A stretch of 64,000 bases of DNA from Palsa-883 sp963826975 (GCA_963826975.1 CAWGZJ010000005.1:434001-498000), one strand, 5' to 3'. Counted from the first letter of the stretch, positions 43,309-53,872 are shown. Program-made: numbers and translations. Notes: generated from the letters alone by a model not told the origin.

Positions 43309-44541
43309 ATGGCCTCCTTCCTATTCACCGGCGGACGCTTCCTCAACCCGCGCCACGACGAACTGCGCGACGGCATCGAAGTCCTGGTCGAGGACACCCT
43401 GATCAAGGAGGTCTCCGACCGCCCGATCACCTCCGCGACCGCCCAGCGCATCGACATCGGCAACCGCACGCTGATGCCCGGGCTGATCGACGCGCACATC
43501 CACGTGGTGCTGACCGAGGTGAACCTGCAACTGCTGGCCGATGTCCCGCTGACCCTGCTGGCGGCGAAAGGCTCGGTCGCCATGCGCGCCATGCTGGACC
43601 GCGGCTTCACCACGTTGCGCGACACCGGCGGGGCCGACTGGGGCATCAAGGCCGCGGTGGAACAGGGGCTGTTCGTCGGCCCTCGGCTTTTCATCGCCGG
43701 CCAGCCGCTGAGCCAGACCGGCGGCCACGGTGATTTCCGCAAGCGCACGCAGACCCAGATGTTCTGCGCCTGCTGCTCCGGCCTGACCTGGGCGTCGCGC
43801 ATTGCAGACGGCGTGCCCGACGTGATCAAGGCGGCGCGCGACGAACTGCGCAAAGGCGCCGACCACATCAAGATCATGGTGTCCGGTGGCGTCGCATCCC
43901 AGCTCGATCCGCTGGAAAGCCTGCAATATCGCATCGATGAGATCGAGGCCGCGGTGGACGAAGCGACGCGCTGGGGCAGCTACGTTTGCGCCCACGCCTA
44001 CAGCGCCAAGGCGATCGAGCGCGCGGTCCGCGCCGGCGTGCGCACCATCGAGCACGGCAACCTGGTCGATACGCCGACGGCACGGTTGATGGCGGAGCGC
44101 GGCGCCTACCTGGTGCCGACGCTGGTGGCCTATGACGCGCTGAAGCGGCGTGGGCCAGACTACGGGCTGTCGTCCTACAGCCTGGCGAAGAACGAGGTGG
44201 TGCTGGAGGCAGGGTTGCGCTCGCTGGAGATCTGCCGCGCCGCCGGGGTAAAGATTGGTTTCGGCAGCGACCTGCTCGGCCAGTTACAGACGGACCATTG
44301 CACCGAGTTCACATTGCGCTCCGGCGTGATGACACCGCAGGAGATCATCCGCTCAGCCACGTTGGTGAATGCCGAGATCGTGCGCCAACCGGGAAAACTC
44401 GGCGAGTTGGTGCCGGGCGCCTTCGCCGACCTGCTTGTGGTGGACGGCGACCCGTATCGCGACCTGGGGGCGTTCCGCAGCGATGGCGGGCGGCTGGATG
44501 CGATCATGGCGAACGGCGCGTTCGTGCGGAACCGGCTGTAG
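43309..44541 (+). CDS. Amidohydrolase family protein
   Basis: A 410-residue metal-dependent hydrolase. Metal ligands fit the amidohydrolase barrel: DAHIHV (first His pair), the Lys in HIKIMVSGG, CAHAYS, TIEHGN and the Asp in IGFGSDLLG. The N-terminal strand and C-terminal NAEIVRQPGKLGELVPGAFA, DLLVVDGDPYRDL are the small domain. It resembles the prolidase/imidazolonepropionase-related group acting on peptides or cyclic amides. ATG 43309 follows CGGAG. The next genes encode a Pot-type importer, perhaps for its substrate. Substrate unknown. Confidence 0.85.
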   Translation: MASFLFTGGRFLNPRHDELRDGIEVLVEDTLIKEVSDRPITSATAQRIDIGNRTLMPGLIDAHIHVVLTEVNLQLLADVPLTLLAAKGSVAMRAMLDRGFTTLRDTGGADWGIKAAVEQGLFVGPRLFIAGQPLSQTGGHGDFRKRTQTQMFCACCSGLTWASRIADGVPDVIKAARDELRKGADHIKIMVSGGVASQLDPLESLQYRIDEIEAAVDEATRWGSYVCAHAYSAKAIERAVRAGVRTIEHGNLVDTPTARLMAERGAYLVPTLVAYDALKRRGPDYGLSSYSLAKNEVVLEAGLRSLEICRAAGVKIGFGSDLLGQLQTDHCTEFTLRSGVMTPQEIIRSATLVNAEIVRQPGKLGELVPGAFADLLVVDGDPYRDLGAFRSDGGRLDAIMANGAFVRNRL

Positions 44542-44681
44542 GGTGGGTTTCAACCCGCCAGTCGTGCCCGCAACCACTGCACATCGCAACAACCGTCCCG
44601 TCGCGACCGCCGCTTCGTCGTTGACACCACCAACCTCCGCGCGGAAAGCTCGCCGCGGGAGATTTCCGAGCTGGAACACGC

Positions 44682-45494
44682 ATGACGGACGCTGTGGCGC
44701 GTATGGAGCACGCGGCGGTATCGCTGCTGGTGGCGCTCGGCGTCGCGCTGATCGGCGTGCCGCTGGTCCTGACATTATACCTCAGCGTGTTCAACGAGAA
44801 GCTGATCCTGTTCCCACCGCATGGCTACACGCTGGACTGGTATCCGGCGATCCCCGCCACCTTTGGCGCGCCGATCCGGACCAGCCTGCAACTCGGCATC
44901 GCTGCCGTAGCCGGCAGCCTGCTGCTGGGCGTGCCCGCCGGCATCGGCCTGTCGCGCCATCGCTTCCGCGGCAAGGGTCTGATCGGCACGCTGCTGCTGG
45001 CCCCGATCACCGTGCCCGGCATCGCCCTCGGCCTCGCGATCTACATCGTGCTGGTGAGCATCGACGAGCAAACCGGTTCGGCGCTGACCGGTTCGCTTAG
45101 CGGGCTGGTCCTGGCGCACATCATGATCACCACACCCTGGGTTGTGCGGCTGTGCCTCGCCAGCCTGGCCACCCACGACCGCACCGCCGAGGAAGCCGCG
45201 GCCAGCCTCGGCGCCCACCCGCTCGCGGTAATCTGGCGCGTCACCCTGCCGGCGATGCGCCCCGGCATTATCGCCGGCGCGCTGTTTGCGTTCGTGATTT
45301 CATTCGAGAATCTCGAACTCGCGCTGTTCCTGACCAGCCCAGGCGTGACCACGCTGCCCGTCGCGGTACTGCAATATCTTGAATACCACATCGATCCGAT
45401 GGTAGCGGCCGTCGCGGTCGCGCAGACCATCGGCATCGCCGTGCTGCTGCTGCTGCTCGATCGCTTCGTGCGGCTGGGCCGGGTAGTGCGATGA
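44682..45494 (+). CDS. ABC transporter permease (PotC/YdcV type)
   Basis: A 270-residue inner-membrane permease of the spermidine/putrescine class, with six hydrophobic segments. The EAA-type loop reads EEAAASLGAHPLAVIWRVTL followed by PAMRPGIIAGALFAFVISFE. It starts MTDAVARMEHAAVSLLVALG. Its stop overlaps the ATPase ATG. The 140 bases after the amidohydrolase stop allow either a separate promoter or continued transcription. Confidence 0.87.
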   Translation: MTDAVARMEHAAVSLLVALGVALIGVPLVLTLYLSVFNEKLILFPPHGYTLDWYPAIPATFGAPIRTSLQLGIAAVAGSLLLGVPAGIGLSRHRFRGKGLIGTLLLAPITVPGIALGLAIYIVLVSIDEQTGSALTGSLSGLVLAHIMITTPWVVRLCLASLATHDRTAEEAAASLGAHPLAVIWRVTLPAMRPGIIAGALFAFVISFENLELALFLTSPGVTTLPVAVLQYLEYHIDPMVAAVAVAQTIGIAVLLLLLDRFVRLGRVVR

Positions 45495-46660
45495 TCGTGA
45501 CGCCACAGGCTTCGTCACTATCACTTGCCCACCTTGTGCGGCGGTTCGGTACACACAACGCGGTGGACGATGTCAGCCTCGATGTCGCGCCGGGCGAGAT
45601 GGTCGTGCTGCTCGGTCCATCCGGCTGTGGCAAAACCACGACGCTGCGGTTGATCGCCGGATTCATCGCGCTCAGCGCGGGCGACATCCTCCTTGACGGG
45701 CGCAGCATCGTTGCGCTGCCGCCGCACAAGCGCGATATGGGCATCGTATTCCAGAGCTACGCGCTGTTCCCTCACATGAATGTCCAGCGCAACATCGCCT
45801 TCGGGCTGGAGATGCGACACGTCGGCGCCGCCGCGACCGAAGCGCGGGTCCAGGAAATGCTGCGGCTGGTCCGGCTTGAAGCCTTCGCCACCCGCCTGCC
45901 GCGCCAGTTATCCGGCGGCCAGCAGCAGCGCGTGGCATTGGCCCGCGCGCTGGCGATCCATCCGCGCGCGCTGCTGCTGGACGAACCGCTGTCCAACCTG
46001 GACGCCGCGCTGCGCCAGGACATGGCGCGCGAGATCCGCCTGCTGCAACAGGCACGCGGCATCACCACGATCATGGTGACACACGACCAGACCGAGGCAA
46101 TGGCGCTGGCCGATCGGTTGGTGCTGATGCACGACGGCAAAGTGCAACAAATCGGCCCGCCCGAGGCACTGCATCTGCACCCGGCCAATCCCTTCGTCGC
46201 TCGTTTCATCGGCGGCAGCAACGTCGTGCAAGGTCGGATCGACAACGGCACGAGACTTGCGCTGATCGACGGACCGGCGATCAAGCTTGCCGCAACCTAT
46301 CATGGCGGTGACAGCGCAAGGATTGGCACCGCGAGCCTCGCGGTGCGCCCCGACAGCATCCGGCTCAGCGAGGCCGGTGCTTGCGACCGCGACCGCGCCG
46401 ACGCCCGGGCACGGGGCATCGTCGAGCTGTGCACCTGGCTTGGTGCGACGGTCGAACACGTCGTGCGTCTCAGCCCGGAGGTCGCGATTCTGGCGCGCGG
46501 ACCGGGCCTTGGCTCGGACGCCGCTCGGCGCCACAAGGCCGGGACACAGGTGACGTTGCATTGGTCGGTGGGCGACGAATTCCTGTTTGACGCCGGCGAC
46601 CGCCCGGTCCAAGCGGATGCCGCGAACTTCAGCCGATCGAGGGAGACCAACGATGCCTGA
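45491..46660 (+). CDS. ABC transporter ATPase (PotA type)
   Basis: A 389-residue ATPase. Walker A LLGPSGCGKTTTLRLIAGF, Q-loop VFQSYALFPHMNV, signature LSGGQQQRVALARALAIHPR, Walker B LLLDEPLSNLDAALR and switch MVTHDQTEAMAL are complete. The C-terminal TOBE region (about 270-370) includes LAVRPDSIRLSE. It overlaps the permease upstream and the binding-protein gene downstream, making a tight operon. Confidence 0.9.
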   Translation: MIVTPQASSLSLAHLVRRFGTHNAVDDVSLDVAPGEMVVLLGPSGCGKTTTLRLIAGFIALSAGDILLDGRSIVALPPHKRDMGIVFQSYALFPHMNVQRNIAFGLEMRHVGAAATEARVQEMLRLVRLEAFATRLPRQLSGGQQQRVALARALAIHPRALLLDEPLSNLDAALRQDMAREIRLLQQARGITTIMVTHDQTEAMALADRLVLMHDGKVQQIGPPEALHLHPANPFVARFIGGSNVVQGRIDNGTRLALIDGPAIKLAATYHGGDSARIGTASLAVRPDSIRLSEAGACDRDRADARARGIVELCTWLGATVEHVVRLSPEVAILARGPGLGSDAARRHKAGTQVTLHWSVGDEFLFDAGDRPVQADAANFSRSRETNDA

Positions 46661-47702
46661 CCCCGTCCACAGCCGCCTGTCCCGCCGCGCGGTGCTGGGC
46701 GCCGGTACGTTGCTCGCCGCGCCTGCCCTGCTGACGCGGCGGACCGCCGCGGCCGAGACCTGCGTCGTCGGCACCTGGGGTGGCGACTACGCCAATCTGT
46801 TGCGCGATAATATCGACGATCCAATCCTCAAGCCGAAGGGCGTCGAGGTCATTCAGGATATCGGCGACGAGACGCCGCGTGTCGCCAAGCTGACCGCGCA
46901 ACGCAAGCTGCCGCGCGGCACGATCGACATCGCCTGTGTCGGAGCGCTGAACGGATATCGCGTCACCGACGCCGACCTGGTGGAGCCGCTCGACGCGACG
47001 AAAGTGCCGAAACTGAAGCACGTGCTGTCCTATCTGGGCGCGCCCGCCTTCGTGCCGCACATCTTCAGCGCCCAGGTGATCGTCTACAATCCGGCGGCGG
47101 TGACGGCCCCGCCGCAGAGCTTCGCCGACCTGCTGGACCCAAAATGGAAGGGCAAGATCGGCATGGTCAGCACCGTGGCGCCCTGGGTGATGATGGGCGC
47201 CAGCCTGCTGGAGAGCGGCACCACGACCGACTTCGACAAGGCGAAGGCGTTCATGTTGAAGCTGAACGATAATGGGCTGCGGCTGTATCCGGAGACGGAC
47301 GCGCTGGCGCCGGCCTTCAAGTCGGGCGAGATCGAAGTGGCCGTGATCTGGCTGGCACGCAGTTTCATGTGGCACAACGCCGGCTTTCCGGTGAAGGGCC
47401 AGTTCCCCAAGGAAGGCGCCATTCTTTACGTGTCCGGCATGGTTGTGCCGAAGAACGCCCCCAACAAACCAGCCGCGTTCAAATACCTCAATGCCATGCT
47501 GGAACCCTCGGCGCAGCGAGGCTTTGCCGCGCATATGGGCTACCTGCCGACGGTGGACGATGCGCCGCTGAGCGGCAGCGTTGGCGAGCAGCTCTCGTTG
47601 CCTCAACCCAGGCCGAAGCTGGTCACACCGGACTACCCGGTCATCAGCAAGGCGCTGCCGGACCTGAACGATTGGTGGCTCAAGAACATCCAGCATACCT
47701 AG
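46653..47702 (+). CDS. Periplasmic solute-binding protein (PotD/PotF-like)
   Basis: A 349-residue binding protein. The signal RLSRRAVLGAGTLLAAPALL is Tat-like (RR then hydrophobic). The mature part shows VVGTWGGDYANLLRDNIDDP, LLDPKWKGKIGMV and VSGMVVPKNAPNKPAAFKYL, typical of bacterial family-1 binding proteins for polyamines and related amines. The ATG at 46653 follows GAGGGAGACC and overlaps the ATPase stop. Ligand not known. Confidence 0.87.
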   Translation: MPDPVHSRLSRRAVLGAGTLLAAPALLTRRTAAAETCVVGTWGGDYANLLRDNIDDPILKPKGVEVIQDIGDETPRVAKLTAQRKLPRGTIDIACVGALNGYRVTDADLVEPLDATKVPKLKHVLSYLGAPAFVPHIFSAQVIVYNPAAVTAPPQSFADLLDPKWKGKIGMVSTVAPWVMMGASLLESGTTTDFDKAKAFMLKLNDNGLRLYPETDALAPAFKSGEIEVAVIWLARSFMWHNAGFPVKGQFPKEGAILYVSGMVVPKNAPNKPAAFKYLNAMLEPSAQRGFAAHMGYLPTVDDAPLSGSVGEQLSLPQPRPKLVTPDYPVISKALPDLNDWWLKNIQHT

Positions 47703-47734
47703 CGTGATCGCTTGAGGCGGGTTCGTCGGAAAAC

Positions 47735-48619
47735 GTGAATCACTTGATCACACAGGCTGCGCACGCGGCGCGCCGGCGTGATGCCGGCGCCGCGTTCTCG
47801 CTGCTCGGCCCGGCCAGCCTGCTGATGCTGCTGATGCTGGTGGTCCCGCTCGGCTTCATGCTGCGCGACAGCCTCAATCGTTTCGACCCCACCGAGATGA
47901 TGATTGCCGCAGTGACGCCGGAAAATTATCTGCGGTTCTTCGTCGATCCGTTCTATCGAAGCGTGCTATACACCACGATCCGCGTCTCGGTCATCGTCAC
48001 CGTCGCGTGTCTGATGTTCGGCTTGCCAATGGCGTGGCGGCTGGCGCGCAGCACCAGCCGGTGGAAATCCGCGCTGGTGGTGCTGACAGTGCTGCCATTG
48101 TTCATCGGCTCGACCACGCGCACGGCAGGCTGGATGATCCTGTTCAGCCGTGGCGGCATGCTGGACATCGTATCGCGACGGCTGTTCGACGCCGGGTCGG
48201 TCAACCTGATGTACACCGAACCCGCGGTGATCCTGGGCATCATCGCGATCAACCTGCCGTTCACCATTCTGACCTTGCAGAGCGTGTTCGAGGGCATCGA
48301 TCCACGGCTGGAGGAAGCTGCCGCGTCGATGGGCGCCGCTCCATCGCGCGCGTTCTGGCGCATCGTGTTCCCGCTGGCGTTGCCGGGCGTGTTGATCGCC
48401 GCGGTGCTGTGCTTCATCCTGTGCATGAACGCGTTCGCAACGCCGGTACTGCTGGGCGGCCCAAAGTTCCAGATGATGGCGCCGCTGCTGTTCTGGGCGT
48501 TCTCCGGCGACAACAATTGGCCGTTTGCGGCGGCGTTGGCGTTCATCTTGATGGCGACGACGCTTGGGCTGACCGGGTTGGCGAACGTCGTGATACCGAG
48601 ACGATATCGCGGGGGATGA
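47735..48619 (+). CDS. ABC transporter permease (PotB type)
   Basis: A 294-residue permease starting at GTG 47735 (NHLITQAAHAARRRDAGAAF), with LLGPASLLMLLMLVVPLGFM as first membrane segment. The EAA loop reads DPRLEEAAASMGAAPSRAFW followed by RIVFPLALPGVLIAA. Last gene of the operon of permease, ATPase, binding protein and permease, so all four parts of a complete importer are present. Confidence 0.87.
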   Translation: MNHLITQAAHAARRRDAGAAFSLLGPASLLMLLMLVVPLGFMLRDSLNRFDPTEMMIAAVTPENYLRFFVDPFYRSVLYTTIRVSVIVTVACLMFGLPMAWRLARSTSRWKSALVVLTVLPLFIGSTTRTAGWMILFSRGGMLDIVSRRLFDAGSVNLMYTEPAVILGIIAINLPFTILTLQSVFEGIDPRLEEAAASMGAAPSRAFWRIVFPLALPGVLIAAVLCFILCMNAFATPVLLGGPKFQMMAPLLFWAFSGDNNWPFAAALAFILMATTLGLTGLANVVIPRRYRGG

Positions 48620-48630
48620 TGGGGACGTTC

Positions 48631-48677
48631 ACCTCTTCCGCTCTTCGCGGCCCAAGCCCGCGAAGTGCGGGAGAGGT
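48631..48677. repeat. Short inverted repeat (palindrome family 3)
   Basis: ACCTCTTCCGCTCTTCGCG pairs with CGCGAAGTGCGGGAGAGGT around a loop containing GCCCAAGC. It lies just after the ABC operon stop and is a shortened relative of 33803-33930; it may terminate that operon. Confidence 0.7.
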
Positions 48678-48709
48678 AAACACGCCGATCCCGTCAGCCC
48701 AAAGCTGCT

Positions 48710-49081
48710 CTACGCGTCGGTTTCGCGCAGCACCTCGGTCTTCACTGGCAGCACCTCGCCCATCCACACGGCGTGCAGCGTGTGATCGTCACGCGGGCGG
48801 CCTGATTCCGGATGCAGCAACACAGTCAGCCCCATGCGGTTCAGCATGATGAATGGGGCCAGCGTTGGAAACACCTCGGGTTGGAAGGCGATCTGGTACA
48901 TCGCCGTCGGGTGCGGCCCGACGGGCACATCGTGCCAGCGCCCCATGCGCACTGGAAATCGCGCCTCCACCCATTCGCGCAGTTGCGCGGCCCGGGCGCG
49001 GCTGTCCGCGTCGGCCGGATCATAATAGACGTGCGCGTGATAGTCGGTGATCTTGGCGACGTCCTTGGCTGGCTCACTCAT
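48710..49081 (-). CDS. DOPA 4,5-dioxygenase family protein
   Basis: A 123-residue protein with ITDYHAHVYYDPADADSRAR, WHDVPVGPHPTAMYQIAFQP and LLHPESGRPRDDHTLHAVWM. These match the small DOPA 4,5-dioxygenase-like family, in which the His residues bind iron for extradiol ring cleavage. In bacteria the physiological substrate is mostly unknown. The start overlaps the stop of the acyl-CoA ligase gene by four bases, so it is the last gene of the CoA operon. Confidence 0.82.
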   Translation of the reverse strand: MSEPAKDVAKITDYHAHVYYDPADADSRARAAQLREWVEARFPVRMGRWHDVPVGPHPTAMYQIAFQPEVFPTLAPFIMLNRMGLTVLLHPESGRPRDDHTLHAVWMGEVLPVKTEVLRETDA

Positions 49082-50626
49082 CGGTCTGCCTCCTGCAACA
49101 GGCGTTTAACCTCGCGTTTCGTCACCTTGCCGTAGCCCGATTTGGGCAGTTCCGGCCAGAACGCCACGCGGATCGGCCATTTGTATTTCGCCAGCCTGCC
49201 GTCGAGATGGGTCAACACGCGCGCCTCGTCCAGTTGGACCGCGGGATCGGTGCACCAATACCGCGACGCCGCTTTCGCCCCACTTCTCATGCGGCATGCC
49301 GACGACGCAGGCTTCCGCGACGGCCGGGTGCAGGTCAGCAGCGCCTCCTCGATCTCCCGCGGATACACGTTTGATCCGCCGGAGATATACATGTCCGACG
49401 CGCGGCCGGTGATGTAGACGAAGCCGCGCACGTCCACATGGCCAAGGTCGCCGGTGTGGAACCAGCCGAACCGCGTTGCAGCTTCGCGTGGCCTCTGGGT
49501 TGTCGTAGTAGCCGGCGAACACGCCCGGGCCGCGCACGCAGATCTCGCCGGTGGCGTCGGGCGGCAGACGGGTGCCGTCCGCATCCAGTATGGCGACCTC
49601 CATGCCGGTGCGCGGGAAACCGCAGCTTCCGACTGGCATCTTGGCGTCGTCCAGGCTGTGCAACGATGGCGGCAGCACGGTGATGTTGCCGGTCACCTCG
49701 CCCATGCCGAAATACTGCACCAGCACCGGCCCGAGCTTGCCCAGGGCGTATATCTGGTCGGCGCGATACATCGGCGCGCCGGCATAGATCACGTAGCGCA
49801 GGCTGGAATGATCGTAGCGATCGACCGCATCGTGCCGGGTCAGCATCGTCAGGATCGTCGGCACGGTGAACATGTTGGTCACGCGGTGCCGTTCGACCAG
49901 CCGCCACGCCTCCTCGCAATCCAGCCGTTCGCCGGACAGCAGCACCGTCGCCGCGCCGCGCGCGACCTGCGGCAACGCATGGATGCCGGCGCCGTGCGAC
50001 AGCGGCGCCACCACCAGCGACACATCATGCTCGGTGGTGCCCGGCATCAGGTCGCACAGATGGTTGCAGATGACGTAATCCATCTGGCCGTGCGTCAGGA
50101 CGCCGGCCTTCGGGCGGCCGGTGGTGCCGGAGGTGTAGAAGAACCAGGCTGGATGATCGCGCGCGACATCCGCCGCGCGGGTCATCGGCGGCGCCCTCCG
50201 CGGCCAGCGCGTCCCATTGCCGCCACCGATGGAAATCTCCAGGCGGCAGGCCGGGTTTTCCGCTTTGCGCGCCGTCTGCATGATCGGGAAAGACGCAGGT
50301 CGAAAATATGCACCGCGGCACCGGAGGATTGCGCCAGGTACGCCACCTCCGGCGGGGTCAGGCGGAAATTCGTCGGCACCCAAACCGCGCCGAGCATCCA
50401 GGACGCGAACATCGTTTCCAGCACGGCGTTGGAGTTGCGCGCGTGCAGCAACACCCGGTCGCCATGCCGCACGCCACGCGCCGCGAGCGCCCCGGCTGCG
50501 GCCTGGACCCGCGTGGCGAACCGCGCCCAGGTCCACGTGTTCATCACGCCAGATGATCGCCGGCCGGTCGGGGAAGCGTCGCGCGGTCTGCAGCAGCAGA
50601 TGCGCGAGGTTGCTGGTCGGGATCAG
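49078..50626 (-). CDS. Acyl-CoA synthetase, AMP-dependent (multiple frameshifts)
   Basis: The ligase is spread over three frames but colinear with the family. N-terminal sequence NLAHLLLQTARRFPDRPAII is followed by TWTWARFATRVQAAAGALAA after a break near 50535. The AMP-binding P-loop is WFFYTSGTTGRPKAGVLTHG, YFGMGEVTGNITVLP follows, then GWFHTGDLGHVDVRGFVYIT, SNVYPREIEEALL and the C-terminal catalytic Lys region KSGYGKVTKREV. Further breaks lie near 50290, 50190, 49483, 49330 and 49255. The start codon is unclear; the frame opens just after the thiolase stop. It would activate a carboxylic acid for the neighbouring beta-oxidation enzymes. Confidence 0.8.
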
Positions 50627-51796
50627 CGCAACGGCTCCAGGATCGAAACGTAGTTGGCCACCGCCGCACCGCCCATGTTGAACACCGCGCCGATATCCGC
50701 TTTCGGCAACTGCATGCCGTGCCGAGCCTGGCCGGTAAGCTGCATCGCGGTGATCGCGTGCATCGACACGCCGGTGGCGCCGATCGGATGACCCTTGGCC
50801 TTCAGCCCGCCCGACGGATTGACCGGCAGCCTGCCGTCCTTCGCGGTCCAGCCCTCCAGCACCGCGCGCGCACCCTGGCCCGCCGGCGTCAGGCCCATCG
50901 CCTCGTATTCCAGCAGTTCGGCGATGGTGAAGCAGTCATGCGATTCGACGAAGGACAGGTCTTGCAGCTTCACGTCCGCCGCCGACAGCGCGCGCTGCCA
51001 GGCCTCGCGCCGCGCCCTCGAACCGGGTGATGTCGCGCTTGCTGATCGGCAGGAAATCGTTGACCTGCACGGCGGCGCGGAAGCGGACCGCCTTGCCCAT
51101 GGCGCGCGCGGTGTCCTCATCGGCCAGCACCAGCGCCGCGGCGCCATCCGAGACCAGCGAGCAGTCGGTGCGCTTCAGCGGCGGCGCGACGTAGGGGTTC
51201 TTCTCCGACACCGTGCGGCAGAAGTCGTAGCCGAGGTCCTTGCGCATCTGCGCGTAGGGGTTGTCGACGCCGTTCTTGTGGTTCTTCGCCGCGATCGCCG
51301 CCAGCGCGTCGGACTGGTCGCCGTAACGCTGGAAGTAGTTCTCGGCGATGCGGCCGAACACGCCGGCGAAGCCCGCGGGGATGTCGGCTTCCTCCTTCTG
51401 GTAGCTGGCCTTCAGCAGGATGTCGCCGACCTCCGTGCCCGGCGTCGCGGTCATCTTCTCGACGCCGATCACCAGGGCGAAGCGGCCGCGCCCGGCGCCG
51501 AGGAAGTCGCGCGCGCCATGCACCGCGGCGGACCCGGACGCGCAGGCGTTCTCGAACCGGGTGATCGGCTTGAACCGCAGTTCCGGCACGTGCTGCAGCA
51601 CCAGCGAGGCCGGGAAGTCCTGCTTGGAGAAGCCGTTGTTGAACAGGCTGACGAAGGTGCCATCGATGTCGGTGGGGGCGATGCCGGCATCCTCGATCGC
51701 CGCGCCGGCAACTCGGCCGATCAGCGATTCGATGTCGGGGTCTTCAAACTTGCCGAATGGCGAATGCGCCCAGCCGACGATGCAGGCTTCGGTCAT
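50623..51796 (-). CDS. SCP2-type thiolase (one frameshift)
   Basis: About 390 residues. Nucleophile C85 is in RFENACASGSAAVHG; later motifs are ESHDCFTIAELLEYEAMG and NPSGGLKAKGHPIGATG, as in SCP-x-like acetyl-CoA acetyltransferases. Near 51015 the frame breaks between RDITRFEGA and RREAWQRALSAADV by one base. ATG 51796 (MTEACIVGWAHSPFGKFEDP) has AAGGAG at correct distance. Role: cleaves or forms 3-ketoacyl-CoA in the cluster. Confidence 0.85.
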
Positions 51797-51814
51797 GGCG
51801 ATCACTCCTTCAGT

Positions 51815-52561
51815 TCAATCCGCGGTCCACCCACCGTCCACCACCAGGCTCTGCCCCGTCATATACGCCGAGGCATCCGACGCCAGAAACACCGCCGCTC
51901 CACCCATATCCCGCGGCGTGCCGAACCGGCCCATCGGCACATGATCCAGAAACGGTTTGCCGTGCACCTCGTGCGCCAGCAATCCGTGTGTCAGATCGGT
52001 ATCGACGTAGCCGGGCGCAAGGCAGTTCACCCGCACGCCACGCTTGGCCCAATCCAGTGCCAGCGCCTTGGTCAGCATCTCCACGCCGCCCTTCGACGCG
52101 CAATATGGCACCGAGCGCGTCAGCCCGACATGCCCGGCGATCGAGCTGACATTGATCACCGAGCCCCCCTGCCCCATCGCGCCACCGATATATTTGCAGC
52201 AAAGGAAAGTCCCGGTCAGGTTGATATCGATGATCGCCTGCCAGTCCGCGAGGCTTATCTTCTCGATGCCGCGCCACACCGGGTTGATGCCGGCATTGTT
52301 CACCAGCACATCGATGCGGCCGTGCCGCGCCAGCACCACATCGCGCAGCGCGATCACATCGTCCTCGCGCGCCACATCGGCGACCTGGGTGTTCGCCGCG
52401 GCACCAATCGCGGCCGCCGTCTCGGCCAACGTCGCCGCGGTCCGTCCGGTCAGCACCACGCTCGCGCCGTGCCGCGCCAGCGCTTCGGCGATGCCACGGC
52501 CAATGCCGCGTCCAGCGCCAGTGACGATGCAGACTTTGCCGGTCAGATCGAAGTCGCTCAC
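51815..52561 (-). CDS. SDR family oxidoreductase (classical)
   Basis: A 248-residue short-chain dehydrogenase. TGAGRGIG (14-21) binds the cofactor, NNAG follows at about 90, and the catalytic Ser, Tyr and Lys are in VSSIAGHVGLTRSVPYCASK. VNCLAPGYVDTDL and the C-terminal YMTGQSLVVDGGWTAD are standard. The GTG at 52561 overlaps the acyl-CoA dehydrogenase stop (GTGA). Likely a 3-hydroxyacyl or 3-ketoacyl reductase/dehydrogenase in the same pathway. Confidence 0.88.
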   Translation of the reverse strand: MSDFDLTGKVCIVTGAGRGIGRGIAEALARHGASVVLTGRTAATLAETAAAIGAAANTQVADVAREDDVIALRDVVLARHGRIDVLVNNAGINPVWRGIEKISLADWQAIIDINLTGTFLCCKYIGGAMGQGGSVINVSSIAGHVGLTRSVPYCASKGGVEMLTKALALDWAKRGVRVNCLAPGYVDTDLTHGLLAHEVHGKPFLDHVPMGRFGTPRDMGGAAVFLASDASAYMTGQSLVVDGGWTAD

Positions 52562-53728
52562 CAGTTGGCTCCCTGGCGCGCGATGCGCTGAGCCAGCGAC
52601 CAGCGATGCACCTCGGACGGGCCGTCGTAGATGCGGAACCCGCGCACCTCGCGGAAGATGCGTTCCACCAGCGTTTCGTCGGTGACGCCCTGGCCGCCCA
52701 TCACCTGCACGCAACGATCGACCACGCGCCAGATCGCCTCGGAGCAGAAAACCTTGGCGATGGAGGATTCCGTGGTGCCGCGCGCGCCCTGGTCCAGCAC
52801 CCAGGCGGTGTGCCAGATCGCCAGCCGGCTCATGCGGATGTCGATCTCGTTGTCGGCCAGCATGAAGCCGACGCCTTCATGCGCGACCAGCTTCTGGCCG
52901 AACACCTCGCGCTTGCCCGCGTAGCCCGCGGCGATGTCGTGCGCGCGCCGTGCCGCGCCCAGCCAGCGCATGCAGTGCGTCAGCCGCGCCGGCGCCAGCC
53001 GCACCTGGGCGTAGCGGAAGCCCTTGCCCGGCTCGCCCAGGATATCGCCCGCGGGAACACGAAGGTTGTTGAATCGCACCACCGCGTGGCCGCCGGGGAA
53101 CGCGCTGTCCAGGCTGTTCATCGCGCGCACGACCTCGATGCCTGGCGTGTCCATGTCGGCGAGGAACATGGTGGCGTTACCGTCCTCATTCTTCGCCATG
53201 ATGATGGCGAACCCCGCGCCATCGGCGCCGGTGATGAACCATTTCGTGCCGTTGATGACGTAGTGGTTGCCGTCTTGCACGGCGGTCGTGCTGAGCGCCG
53301 ACGGGTCCGATCCGGCGCCCGGCGCAGGTTCGGTCATGCAGAAGCAGGAACGGATATCGCCGCGCGCCAGCGGACGCAGCCAGCGGTCCTTCTGCTCCGA
53401 CGTCGCCACCATCTCCAGCAGGTGCATGTTGCCCTCGTCGGGGGCGAAGATGTTCATCGCCAGCGGGCCGAGCAGCGAGTAGCCGGCTTCCTCGAAGACG
53501 ATCGCGCGGCCGACGTTGTTCAGGCCGAGGCCGCCGAATTCCGGACCGACATGCGGGGCGAGCAGGCCGGCCTCGGCGGCGAGCGCGTTCAACTCGCGGC
53601 GGAATGCGTCGGTCGGGCCGTGGGCGGTCTGCCGCGGGTCGGACTTCCAGCGGAATGATCCGGTCGCGGATGAAGGTTCTTGTGCGGGCTTGCAGGTCTT
53701 GCAGGTCGGGGGAGAGGGAGAAGTCCAT
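52558..53728 (-). CDS. Acyl-CoA dehydrogenase (one frameshift)
   Basis: About 390 residues. The N-terminal MDFSLSPDLQDLQARTRTFI joins the rest after a one-base break near 53650. FAD and substrate motifs CFCMTEPAPGAGSDPSAL and WFITGADGAGFAIIM, VFGQKLVAHEGVGFMLADNE and VQVMGGQGVTDETLVERIFR are present; YDGPSEVHRWSLAQRIAR carries the C-terminal conserved region. It resembles ACAD10/11-type enzymes that are paired with phosphotransferase-like partners, one of which is encoded next upstream. Confidence 0.87.
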
Positions 53729-53819
53729 TGTCTGGGTGCCTTCATCGCATTTCCGTCATTGGCGGGTCGGGGTCGTGCCGGGTCCTCGCGATAAGAGGTT
53801 TCGGGACCGCGCTCGCAGC

Positions 53820-53862
53820 AACCCCTCCCCCCAGCCCCCTCCCTCAAGGGGAGGGGGAGAAT
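53820..53862. repeat. Palindrome-family-1 half element
   Basis: CCCCTCCCCCCAGCCCCC followed by TCCCTCAAGGGGAGGGGGAG repeats the right arm of 13813-13929. It lies just after the 3' end of the phosphotransferase-like gene, in the gap before the acyl-CoA dehydrogenase gene. Confidence 0.7.
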
Positions 53863-53872
53863 AAAATAAGCG